Part shown: one piece after another, positions 25,213 through 32,653 of the stretch
Layout: every line of letters starts with the position of its first letter
Position numbering within the stretch: position 1 is the stretch's first letter
Origin: Azoarcus sp. PA01
GTDB taxonomy: Bacteria; Pseudomonadota; Gammaproteobacteria; Burkholderiales; Rhodocyclaceae
NCBI GenBank assembly: GCA_001274695.2
Contig: LARU01000004.1
Span: forward strand, 124,001-188,000
Direction of reading: 5' to 3'
Length of the DNA: 64,000 bases
Program-made: the position numbers and the translations under genes
Notes under the pieces: model-generated
The model's database searches: none
Told to the model about the DNA's origin: nothing
The model's input: the letters and a program-made list of their open reading frames with translations, nothing else

Positions 25213-25264
25213 TGGCACAGGGGGGTGTGCCAATCCACCCCATTTGGCACACCCCCCTGTGCCA
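25213..25264. repeat. Long perfect inverted repeat between pilin and Sel1 genes
   Basis: Bases 25213-25233 and 25244-25264 are exact reverse complements (21 bases, 10-base spacer). Each arm is itself nearly palindromic: TGGCACA, a six-base G or C run, TGTGCCA. The element can form a cruciform or a very stable RNA hairpin. It lies in the divergent promoter region of pilA and the Sel1 protein gene, so it could be a regulator site, a terminator-like barrier or a REP-type repeat. Confidence 0.85.
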
Positions 25265-25335
25265 GGCACAAACCCGGGCGCTCGGCGCGCTCCCCCATTA
25301 AACTACGCGCACCAGCATTCCCCGCCGGACATCCC

Positions 25336-25893
25336 ATGCCTTTCATCAGCCTAAACACTGCAGTTTCGCTCACCGGCCTGAGCAAGCGCACTCTGTGGCG
25401 GCGCATCGCCGACGGCGTGCTGCATGCCGAGCAGGCCGGCGAGCCGGGAGAACAGACCCGCGTCGGCGTGGACGATCTCCTGCCGCTGTCGCCCCTGCAG
25501 CTCGAGCCCGACGACCGGGCGTTGATCCTCGAAGCCGACGGCGGTAACCCGGAGGCGCAGTGCGACCTCGCATTGCTGTTCCTCGCCCAGGAGCAACCCG
25601 CCGAGGCAGTGCGCTGGCTACAGGCCTCCGCCGCGCAGTTCTACCCCGAAGGAATGCACTGGCTCGGCCGCTGCTGCATCAGCGGCACCGGCACGGCACC
25701 GAACGAACAAACCGGTACCGCCTGGATCGCCAAAGCCGCCCGCCACGGCCACGCGAGAGCCGGCCACATGATCCGCTACCTGCAAGACCCCGCCCGGCCA
25801 TCCCAAACCCCGGCAGCGCTGGAAGCAAGACTCGACACCATCGAGCGCGAAATCGTGCTCAAAGTGCTGGAGGACACTGCAAGCAGGGCCTGA
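25336..25893 (+). CDS. Sel1-repeat protein with N-terminal helix-turn-helix
   Basis: The 185-residue protein has two parts. Residues 1-50 (MPFISLNTAVSLTGLSKRTLWRRIADGVL) look like a MerR/excisionase-type DNA-binding helix-turn-helix. Residues 58-165 contain Sel1-like repeats (NPEAQCDLALLFLAQEQPAEAVRWLQASA and PEGMHWLGRCCISGTGTAPNEQTGTAWIAKAARHGHARAG), which form helical protein-binding arrays. It is divergent from pilA across 254 bases holding the sigma-54 promoter and inverted repeat. A regulatory link to pili is possible but unproven. Confidence 0.75.
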   Translation: MPFISLNTAVSLTGLSKRTLWRRIADGVLHAEQAGEPGEQTRVGVDDLLPLSPLQLEPDDRALILEADGGNPEAQCDLALLFLAQEQPAEAVRWLQASAAQFYPEGMHWLGRCCISGTGTAPNEQTGTAWIAKAARHGHARAGHMIRYLQDPARPSQTPAALEARLDTIEREIVLKVLEDTASRA

Positions 25894-25958
25894 CCCTGCG
25901 CTACGAATTCTTCGCCGGCGAGACCGGTGGCGAGGAAGCCGGAAAGGAACGGCAGCGG

Positions 25959-26177
25959 CTACCGCCCCCGATCTCCCAAACCGCGCATCAGCCCACCCGT
26001 AGAGTTCTGGCGCAGATCGTCGTCGTCCGGCCGATCGACGTCTTCCCAGTCATCCATGACCGGCTCGGCGTGGGGGAATGACGCAATCTCATCGAGCGTG
26101 TATTTGTACCGGCTCGTCGACCACTTCTGCATGGTCACGTCGAACTGCCGGCAGGCGTAAACTCTGATCGTCTTCAT
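25959..26177 (-). CDS. Small acidic protein of unknown function
   Basis: The 72-residue frame starts at ATG 26177 (MKTIRVYACRQFDVTMQKWS). It has a plausible globular first half (RYKYTLDEIASFPHAEPVM) and an Asp-rich centre (DDWEDVDRPDDDD). No clear Shine-Dalgarno is visible, and the frame extends upstream to 26255 with less convincing sequence. I do not recognise it. It converges on the Sel1 gene with a 65-base gap. Confidence 0.45.
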   Translation of the reverse strand: MKTIRVYACRQFDVTMQKWSTSRYKYTLDEIASFPHAEPVMDDWEDVDRPDDDDLRQNSTGGLMRGLGDRGR

Positions 26178-26511
26178 TGGTTGAAAGTGATCGAGCACAT
26201 GATCTGAGGATAGCGGGCGATGGTGTAACGGCAGTGCCTTACACCGAATTTGCACCTAAATCTGATGAAACGGCGTAACTGCGCCACTTCTCAATGCTCA
26301 CACGGAGCATCGACATTACATATTGGGCCATGGGCTGTGGAGTCTGGGTAAACAGGAATGGTAAGACCATGAAGGATACCGCAAGGCTGTATCGCGTTGC
26401 TCCTCCGGAACCACCGTGCCCCACCTCGCGACGAAGCAGAAGCGGCGGTGTCGAACTCCTGGTCCCTTCTGCCGGGGCGTGAACCGGTCGCGAACACAAC
26501 GAGGCGCACGC
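26178..26511. other. Intergenic stretch before the diguanylate cyclase
   Basis: I see no convincing gene here. A 7-base inverted repeat GGTGTAA/TTACACC lies at 26222-26228 and 26239-26245 and could be a small operator or hairpin. The region is slightly less GC-rich than its surroundings up to 26400. The cyclase frame is open from 26416, but that upstream part is Arg/Cys-rich and probably untranslated. Confidence 0.4.
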
Positions 26512-28455
26512 ATGGCCGAGGACCGTAGCATCGGGAGTGCCGGTGGAAGCTGGCCGGGGCGCCGTCCCGGCCGGATTCTGACGATGACGCTGCTCGCCGC
26601 GGCGCTCGTGACGCTCGCGACGTGGGTCGTGTGGGTACAGCAATCCGAAGAATATCAGCGCGACATCGCCGGCCAGTTCGAGTCCGAAGCCGGGGAAATC
26701 GCGGTGCGCATCCACGAACGGTTTCTCGCATACCGCCTCGTGTTGCACGGCGGGCGCAGCCTGTTCGAGGTGATGGACACGGTCGATCGCCGGACATGGC
26801 ATGAATACGTCGGCTCGCTGAAGCTGGGAAAGGAAATTCCTGGCGTTCAGGGTCTCGGCTTCGCGCTCTGGCTGGAGCCCGGAGAGCTCGAACGCCACAT
26901 CGACGCGCTGCACGCCGAAGGGTTCGACGGCTATCGTGTGTGGCCGGAAGGGCCGCGCGGCGGCTATTCGAGCATCGTCATGCTCGAGCCGCTCGACTGG
27001 CGCAACCAGCGCGCCCTGGGCTACGACATGTACTCCGAACCGGTGCGCCGCGAGGCGATGGACCGCGCGCTGCGCACCGGCAGCGCTGCGATGTCGGGCA
27101 AGACCACCCTGGTCCAGGAAACGACCGCCGACGTCCAGGCGGGCGTGCTGATCTACACGCCGGTGTTCGTGAGAGGCATGCCGACCGCGAGCGAAGACGA
27201 GCGGCGGCGGGCGCTGCACGGCTGGGTATATATGCCGTTCCGCATGACGAATCTGATGCAGGGCATGCTCGGACCCCATTCGGAAGGCGTGCGCCTGAGG
27301 GTCTTCGACCAGAATGAACGCCCGAAATCCCTGCTGTATGACAGCCATCCGGGCCGCGTTGCCGGCGAGCAGCCCGAATTCGCGAGCGTCAAGCACCTCA
27401 CGCTGGCTGGTCGCACGTGGCTGGTGAGGCTCGAGGCGCTGCCGGGTTATGCGTCGCGGTTCGATGTGCGGGGTGCCGAACTGGCTGCGATCGGCATGGT
27501 CGGGTTGCTGTTCGTCATGACGACATGGTTTTTCGCGCTGACCCGCGAGCGTGCGAGAGCGCTCGCGGGCATGACGGCGTCGCTGCTGCACAGCGAACGC
27601 CGGTACAGCACGCTCGTGAACGTGGCGCAGGAGGGGATTGCGGCTACCGATGAGGAATTTCGCCTGACTTTCGTGAACCCCAGCCTCGCGGAGATCCTCG
27701 GACGCAGCGAAGCGGAATTGCTTGGCCGGCCGCTCGACGAGTTATGGCGAGGCGGCAAGGCCGAGACGCGCGAAGAGATCCTCGCGCGACTGGCCAGGGG
27801 GCAGGGCAGACGCTACGAGACGGATCTCGTGCGCGGCGACGGGCAGCTCCTGAGCGCTTTGGTGTCCGACGCGCCGCTCACCCACGCCGAAGGCGGGTTG
27901 AGGGGCGCGATCGTCGTGCTGCTCGACATCACCGAGCGCAAGGACGTCGAGCGGCGCATCGCCCACCTGGCCACGCACGACGTGCTGACCGGCATTCCGA
28001 ACCGCCTGATGTTCAGCGAGCAGCTGACGCATGCGGTGGACCAGGCGAAGCGCTATGGCCACCGCTTCGCGCTGCTGTTCGTCGATCTCGATCGCTTCAA
28101 GCGCGTCAACGACGAGCTCGGCCACCACGCCGGCGATCAGCTGCTGCGCGATGCGGTCAGCCGGATGCAGCACGCGGTCCGCTCGAGCGACATGCTCGGG
28201 CGGCGCGGCGGCGACGAATTCGTCGTGCTGCTGCCGGAGATCGAATCCGACCACGACGCGGAGGTGGTCGCCGAGAAGATCCGCGTGGCGCTGGAGCAGC
28301 CTTTCGTCGTCGACGGGCAACAGGCGAGCATCTCGTCGAGCATCGGCATTGCGCTGTATCCCGACCACGGCACCGACGAGGATGCGTTGATGCGGCGGGC
28401 CGACGAGGCGATGTACCGCGCCAAGAGCGAAGGGCGCAACCGCTTCGGTTACTGA
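26512..28455 (+). CDS. Membrane diguanylate cyclase with CHASE, PAS and GGDEF domains
   Basis: The 647-residue protein makes cyclic di-GMP from two GTP in response to an extracellular signal. A membrane helix at about 22-43 leads to a periplasmic CHASE domain (about 70-270), followed by a second membrane helix at about 324-344. A PAS domain (about 365-485; VNPSLAEILGRSEAELLGRPLDELW) and a GGDEF domain follow. The GGDEF site is intact at about 566-570 and is preceded by the inhibitory RxxD (RSSD) exactly five residues ahead, so product feedback is expected. No EAL domain is present. The ATG at 26512 (GAGG about eight bases upstream) is preferred to the longer frame from 26416. Confidence 0.93.
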   Translation: MAEDRSIGSAGGSWPGRRPGRILTMTLLAAALVTLATWVVWVQQSEEYQRDIAGQFESEAGEIAVRIHERFLAYRLVLHGGRSLFEVMDTVDRRTWHEYVGSLKLGKEIPGVQGLGFALWLEPGELERHIDALHAEGFDGYRVWPEGPRGGYSSIVMLEPLDWRNQRALGYDMYSEPVRREAMDRALRTGSAAMSGKTTLVQETTADVQAGVLIYTPVFVRGMPTASEDERRRALHGWVYMPFRMTNLMQGMLGPHSEGVRLRVFDQNERPKSLLYDSHPGRVAGEQPEFASVKHLTLAGRTWLVRLEALPGYASRFDVRGAELAAIGMVGLLFVMTTWFFALTRERARALAGMTASLLHSERRYSTLVNVAQEGIAATDEEFRLTFVNPSLAEILGRSEAELLGRPLDELWRGGKAETREEILARLARGQGRRYETDLVRGDGQLLSALVSDAPLTHAEGGLRGAIVVLLDITERKDVERRIAHLATHDVLTGIPNRLMFSEQLTHAVDQAKRYGHRFALLFVDLDRFKRVNDELGHHAGDQLLRDAVSRMQHAVRSSDMLGRRGGDEFVVLLPEIESDHDAEVVAEKIRVALEQPFVVDGQQASISSSIGIALYPDHGTDEDALMRRADEAMYRAKSEGRNRFGY

Positions 28456-28465
28456 CGCGGTGAGT

Positions 28466-28993
28466 TCAGCCGACCAGCTCGTCGAGGTTGATATCGGCGA
28501 TCAGGTCGTTCGAAAGTCGCTCGAGATCGGCCTTGAGCGCGTCGGCATCGACATGCTCGCCGGCCTTCAGCTCCGCTTCGGCATGGAACAGCGTCTCGGA
28601 CGACATCGGCGCGGTCGACGTGCGGGTGACGAGTTTTTCGACGTTGACGCCGTGGCGCGCGAACACTTGCGAGACTTCACGAACGATACCGATGCGGTCG
28701 TGCCCGACGAGGCTGAACGACAGCCGACGATGGCGATGCGGCGCCTCGGCCGCGCTGTCCATCGAACATTCCACCATCACGCGCAGCGCCGAGAGTTTCG
28801 CCAGCGCGGTTTCGAGCGCCTGCACGTGTTCGGGGGGCACGCTGATCTTGAGCAGGCCCGCGAACTTGCCGGCGAGCTGGGCCATCGACGATTCGAGCCA
28901 GTTGCCGTGATGGGCGGTAATGACCGACGAGAGCTCTTCGACGAGCCCGGGGCGATCGTCGCCGATCACCGTGAGAACGAGTAGTCTGGACAC
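28466..28993 (-). CDS. gcvR: GcvR-like ACT-domain regulator of glycine cleavage
   Basis: The 175-residue protein has two ACT domains (residues 1-85, LVLTVIGDDRPGLVEELSSVI; and 92-170, FSLVGHDRIGIVREVSQVF), the architecture of GcvR, which in enterobacteria binds glycine and blocks the activator GcvA. The GTG start at 28993 is supported by GGAGGT six bases upstream. The gcvTHP operon lies 9 kb away and carries a glycine riboswitch; no gcvA is visible in the window, so the partner here is unknown. It converges on the diguanylate cyclase gene with ten bases between stops. Confidence 0.82.
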   Translation of the reverse strand: MSRLLVLTVIGDDRPGLVEELSSVITAHHGNWLESSMAQLAGKFAGLLKISVPPEHVQALETALAKLSALRVMVECSMDSAAEAPHRHRRLSFSLVGHDRIGIVREVSQVFARHGVNVEKLVTRTSTAPMSSETLFHAEAELKAGEHVDADALKADLERLSNDLIADINLDELVG

Positions 28994-29136
28994 GCATGCA
29001 CCTCCGTCGGGTCGTGGGAAGGGAAAAGGGCTCTGCGCCGTGCGAGAGCCCGGTCCGGGAATTCTATCCTTCCGGGCGCGCGGCGCGCGCGCATCGCGCG
29101 GACCGAAGACGGGGGTGCGGGGCTTGCCGTGCGGGT

Positions 29137-29406
29137 TCAGTCCACTTCGATCGTCGCGATGATTTCACCCTCGTCGATCGGATCGCCTTCCTCGACGCGC
29201 ACGTCGATGAGGGTTCCGGAATACGGGCTGGGAATGTCGAGCGCGACCTTGCCCGTTTCGAGCACGATCAGCGTCTCGTCCGTGCCGATTTCTTCGCCGT
29301 TGCGCACCAGCACGCTCTGTACGAACACTTCGCCGGTTCGGCACGAGCCGCAGCTGTCCCAGCATTCCGGATATTTCGGCATGCGGATTTCGACTATGCG
29401 GCTCAA
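29137..29406 (-). CDS. Free-standing lipoyl/biotinyl carrier protein
   Basis: The 89-residue protein is a single lipoyl/biotinyl domain. The modification lysine is Lys53 in the hairpin motif ETGKVALDIPSPYSG, which fits 2-oxoacid dehydrogenase E2 lipoyl domains (no MKM of biotin carriers). Uniquely the N-terminal strand carries a C-x3-C-x2-C cluster (Cys15, Cys19, Cys22 in PECWDSCGSCRTG). The start is a TTG at 29406 with GAGGGA eight bases upstream; ATG 29382 is the alternative. It lies between gcvR and fpr on the same strand, suggesting a role in electron or acyl transfer rather than in the PDH complex itself. The partner enzyme is not in the window. Confidence 0.8.
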   Translation of the reverse strand: MSRIVEIRMPKYPECWDSCGSCRTGEVFVQSVLVRNGEEIGTDETLIVLETGKVALDIPSPYSGTLIDVRVEEGDPIDEGEIIATIEVD

Positions 29407-29588
29407 CGTCGGTCCCTCTTGTTACGCGACGACCCTGCGCGAGGTGCGCACGGCGAAGCGCGGGGGACGAGACCGCGGACCATTGACGTGAGGCAGCTGT
29501 CGCGCGACACACGGGCGACAGCTGCCGGGGTGCAAGGCATCATCGGACTTCCAGGAAGAGAAAGCGCGGAAGTCTACTCCTCCCGGCT

Positions 29589-30365
29589 TCACTTCTCGAC
29601 GAAGGCGCGCTCGATCACGTAGTCGCCGGGCTCGCCGATATGGCGCGAGATCCTGAAGCCGCGCGCATCGAGCATCGCGCAGCTGTCCTTGAGCATCGCC
29701 GGGCTGCCGCAGATCATCACGCGGTCGTGCTGCGGGTCGAGCGGCGGCAGGCCGATGTCGTCGAACAGCTTGCCGGTTTCGATGAGGTCCGTCAGGCGCC
29801 CCTGGTTGACGAACGGCTCGCGCGTGACGGTCGGGTAATAGATCAGCTTGTTGCGCGCGTCCTCGCCGAAGAACTCGTTGTCCGCGAGTTCCCGCGTGAT
29901 GAAGTCGCGGTAGGCGAGTTCCGAAACGGTGCGCACGCCATGGATCAGCACGACGTGCTCGAAGCGCTCGTATGTATGCGGATCCTGCATCAGGCTCAGG
30001 AACGGGGCGAGGCCGGTGCCGGTCGCGAGCAGGTACAGGCGCTTGCCGGGCTTCAGGTCGTGCAGCACGAGCGTGCCGGTCGGCTTCTTGCTGACGACGA
30101 TCGGATCGCCTTCCTTGAGGTGCTGCAGCCGCGACGTCAGCGGCCCGTTCGGCACCTTGATGCTGAAGAATTCGAGATGCTCCTCGTAGTTCGGGCTCGC
30201 GATGCTGTACGCGCGCGTCAGCGGCCGGCCGTCCACTTCGAGGCCGATCATCACGAACTGGCCATTCTCGAAGCGCAGGCCGCGGTCGCGCGTCGTGCGG
30301 AAGCTGAACAGCGAGTCGTTCCAGTGGTGGACGCTCAGGACGCGTTCGACAGCGAGATTGCTCAT
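29589..30365 (-). CDS. fpr: Ferredoxin/flavodoxin-NADP reductase
   Basis: The 258-residue FAD enzyme passes electrons between NADPH and ferredoxin or flavodoxin. It shows the FAD motif RAYS at 51-54, the nicotinamide-site GTGLAPF at 115-121, the CGSP motif near residue 219 and the short C terminus FVEK typical of the bacterial subclass I (Azotobacter/Pseudomonas-like) enzymes. AAGGCAAGG precedes the ATG. It is divergent from a LysR-type gene 114 bases away, the same arrangement as fpr-finR in pseudomonads, where the regulator induces fpr under superoxide stress. Confidence 0.93.
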   Translation of the reverse strand: MSNLAVERVLSVHHWNDSLFSFRTTRDRGLRFENGQFVMIGLEVDGRPLTRAYSIASPNYEEHLEFFSIKVPNGPLTSRLQHLKEGDPIVVSKKPTGTLVLHDLKPGKRLYLLATGTGLAPFLSLMQDPHTYERFEHVVLIHGVRTVSELAYRDFITRELADNEFFGEDARNKLIYYPTVTREPFVNQGRLTDLIETGKLFDDIGLPPLDPQHDRVMICGSPAMLKDSCAMLDARGFRISRHIGEPGDYVIERAFVEK

Positions 30366-30430
30366 GGCCTTGCCTTTTAATGAGTTGAAAGCTGGAAGGA
30401 TTCGTCGATTGCAATTCTAGGATGGGCGTA

Positions 30431-30458
30431 ATATCTACTGAACGGGTAATTCAGATAT
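30431..30458. promoter_or_regulatory. Candidate LysR-regulator operator between fpr and its divergent regulator
   Basis: The sequence has dyad symmetry: ATATC and CTGAA on the left are mirrored by TTCAG and GATAT on the right around a CGGGTAA centre. LysR-type regulators bind such T-N11-A dyads in the divergent promoter region. Position and symmetry are the only evidence. Confidence 0.5.
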
Positions 30459-30478
30459 TCGTTAGAGGCATTTCCGAT

Positions 30479-31405
30479 ATGCGCTACACCTTGCGGCAGC
30501 TCGCGATCTTTGTCGCCGTCGCGCGCCACGGCAGCATTTCACGCGCTGCCGAGGCCCTTTCGATGTCGCAATCGGCGGCGAGCAGCGGACTCGCGGAGCT
30601 CGAGCGCCAGTTCGACGTGCAGCTGTTCGATCGCGTCGGCAAGTCGGTCCGCTTGAACGAGCTCGGCGAACGGCTGCTGCCGCGCGCGGTGGAGTTCCTC
30701 GATCGTGCCGAGGACATCGAGGCGCTGCTGCGCGGGCAGACCGGCTATGGAACACTGGACGTCGGCGCGACGCTGACGATCGGCAACTACCTCGCGACGT
30801 TGATCGTCGCCGAATTTCTCCAGCGGCACCGCGACAGCCGCATCCGTCTCGGCGTTCACAACACGGCCACGATCATCCAGCAGGTCGCGAGCTTCGAACT
30901 CGATCTGGGGTTGATCGAAGGCAAATGCCAGCACGCCGAACTCGAGGTCGTGCCGTGGCTCGAAGATGAACTGGTGGTGTTCTGCGCACCGACGCATCCG
31001 CTCGCCGGGCGGGTCGGTGCCGGCGAGGAAGACTTGCTGGAGCAGCCGTGGATTTTGCGCGAGATCGGTTCGGGCACGCGCGAAACCTTCGATCAGGCGA
31101 TGCGCCACGTCGAAGGGCGATTCGACGTCCGACTCGAACTCGAGCATACCGAAGCAATCAAGCGGGCCGTCGAATCGGGCCTCGGTGTCGGCTGCATTTC
31201 GCGGCTGGCGCTGCGCGAAGCGTTCCGGCGCGGCAGTCTGGTGCCGGTCGAGACGCCGTGGCTGGACCTGCGGCGGCGCTTCCATTTCCTGTGGCATCGG
31301 CAGAAGTTCCGCACGCCGGGGATGCAGGCTTTTCTCGAACTGTGTCGCGAGATGACCGCGGGCGCGCAGCGCAGCGACGAGATCGCGTTGAGTTACATTC
31401 GCTGA
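30479..31405 (+). CDS. LysR-family regulator divergent from fpr (FinR-like)
   Basis: The 308-residue regulator has the N-terminal winged helix-turn-helix (LRQLAIFVAVARHGSISRAAEALSMSQSAASSGLAELE, residues 5-43) and a periplasmic-binding-protein-like effector domain (about 88-300) with the common GLGVGCISRLA pocket. The start ATG 30479 is chosen because GAGGC lies about ten bases upstream and the helix-turn-helix begins at once; an earlier start at 30422 would add unrelated residues. Divergence from fpr suggests that it controls it, as FinR does in Pseudomonas; the effector is unknown. Confidence 0.85.
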   Translation: MRYTLRQLAIFVAVARHGSISRAAEALSMSQSAASSGLAELERQFDVQLFDRVGKSVRLNELGERLLPRAVEFLDRAEDIEALLRGQTGYGTLDVGATLTIGNYLATLIVAEFLQRHRDSRIRLGVHNTATIIQQVASFELDLGLIEGKCQHAELEVVPWLEDELVVFCAPTHPLAGRVGAGEEDLLEQPWILREIGSGTRETFDQAMRHVEGRFDVRLELEHTEAIKRAVESGLGVGCISRLALREAFRRGSLVPVETPWLDLRRRFHFLWHRQKFRTPGMQAFLELCREMTAGAQRSDEIALSYIR

Positions 31406-31554
31406 CCGTGGCGCGTGGAATGCCGTGCCAAGGTGAAAGCGGGACTTGCCGCAGCGCGACGCGTGCGCCCGCGCAGCGAGGAGCGCGACAAGCCGGATTC
31501 GCGCGGTCGACCAGCGCCACCGGCGCGGCAGGCGGCTGATGCGGAGGGACGAGG

Positions 31555-32559
31555 ATGATTCGGAACCTGATTCGGCCGGGCTGCCGGGCGGCCGTCCTTG
31601 CGGCGGCGCTCGTCAGCGGCGTGCCCACCGGCGTTGCCGCCGCTGGCGGGCCGCCTGCTGAAACACTTCATGCGGCCGGTGAGGAGGCGGTGCTCGATTA
31701 CGAAGCGCTCGCCAGCCGGCTCGCTGCCGCAGATGTCATCTATCTCGGCGAACAGCACGGCAACCCGCATCATCACGCCGCACAGCTGAAAGTCGTGAGC
31801 GACCTCGTCGCCGCCGGCCGCCGTCCGGCACTCGCGTTCGAGGTCGTCAGCGTCGCGCAGACCAGCGAGTTGATGAGCTTCGTGTCGCTGCCGCAGGTCG
31901 CCGCGCACGACAAGGCCGCCGTGCGACGACTGCGGGACGAACTCGGCTGGCAGACTGGCACCGAATGGCGCGACTACGGTCCGCTGCTCGAATTCGCGCG
32001 CGCCCATCGGCTGCGGGTCGCCGGGATCGACCTTCCGCAGAGCCTGCGCCGCCGCATCAGCCGTGTCGGCATCGAAGGGCTCAACGCCGTCGAGCGCACC
32101 CAGTTTCCCGACAGCCGGCTCATCGATCCGGCCTATCAGCAGCTGATGCACGAGCGGCTGAACGCGGCGCACTGCGGCTTCGCCTCGCCCGAGCTCGTGG
32201 CGCGCCTGTACGCGACCTGGCTGGCCCGCAACGACACGATGACGATGGCAGTGACCGCGCTTGCCGCCGAACAGCCCCTTGAACCGGTGGTCGTGATTCT
32301 CGGGCTCGGCCACGTCGAGAACAACATGGGCGTCTATGAACGGGTCGCCCAGCGCGCGCCGACGCTGCGTCAGCTCAATATCGGCTTCCGCGCCCGCTCT
32401 CCGGAGCTGCGCCTTGCAGATGAACTCGCGCCGCTCGACCGCTTCGGCAAACAGTTTGCGGCGGCGCACGAGATCCTGTGGGTGACGCCGCCGGTGGCTG
32501 CACCGCAGGGAACGCCTTGCGCGGGGCTGGAGCTGCGCATGAAAAAAATGGAGAAGTGA
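31555..32559 (+). CDS. ChaN-like heme/iron-regulated lipoprotein-family protein
   Basis: The 334-residue exported protein has a signal peptide (residues 1-29, CRAAVLAAALVSGVPTGVAAA) and the family opening VIYLGEQHGNPHHHAAQ at about 61-77, whose His residues are linked to heme or cofactor binding in ChaN of Campylobacter. Other family blocks are GRRPALAFEVVS, LGWQTGTEWRDYGPLLEFAR and a late VVVILGLGHVENNMGV. GGAGGGACGAGG precedes the ATG. The signal peptide lacks a clear lipobox, so it may be periplasmic rather than lipid-anchored. It converges on the glucan synthase gene across two hairpins. Confidence 0.8.
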   Translation: MIRNLIRPGCRAAVLAAALVSGVPTGVAAAGGPPAETLHAAGEEAVLDYEALASRLAAADVIYLGEQHGNPHHHAAQLKVVSDLVAAGRRPALAFEVVSVAQTSELMSFVSLPQVAAHDKAAVRRLRDELGWQTGTEWRDYGPLLEFARAHRLRVAGIDLPQSLRRRISRVGIEGLNAVERTQFPDSRLIDPAYQQLMHERLNAAHCGFASPELVARLYATWLARNDTMTMAVTALAAEQPLEPVVVILGLGHVENNMGVYERVAQRAPTLRQLNIGFRARSPELRLADELAPLDRFGKQFAAAHEILWVTPPVAAPQGTPCAGLELRMKKMEK

Positions 32560-32639
32560 TTTCCGGTGTCGCTGCCGTCGTTACCGGAAATCGACCGCTT
32601 CGGCCCGTTACCTTCGCTGTCGCGAGAACAGGTAACGGG
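32559..32639. terminator. Two tandem hairpins between convergent genes
   Basis: ATTTCCGGT at 32559-32567 pairs with ACCGGAAAT at 32583-32591, and CCCGTTACCT at 32604-32613 pairs with AGGTAACGGG at 32630-32639. Both stems are perfect, with 15- and 16-base loops. They fill the 94-base gap between two convergent genes. There is no T-run, so they may act with Rho or as transcript-end stabilisers on both strands. Confidence 0.6.
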
Positions 32640-32653
32640 GGTTCCGAGACCGC

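Noticed and set aside
25213..25233. Sigma-54-like TGGCACA...TGTGCC in the palindrome
   Set aside because: GG and GC are 15 bases apart rather than 12, so it does not fit the -24/-12 spacing.
25265..25320. tRNA-like sequence on the minus strand (GTAGTTTAATGG followed by GGGTTTG)
   Set aside because: The A-box-like and B-box-like parts are only about 30 bases apart, and no acceptor stem or anticodon arm can be drawn, so it is not a tRNA; a degraded attachment site cannot be excluded.
24527..26260. Right attachment site or right end of the prophage
   Set aside because: No repeat shared with the visible left portion and no tRNA end was found; the left end is outside the window, so no att site can be assigned.
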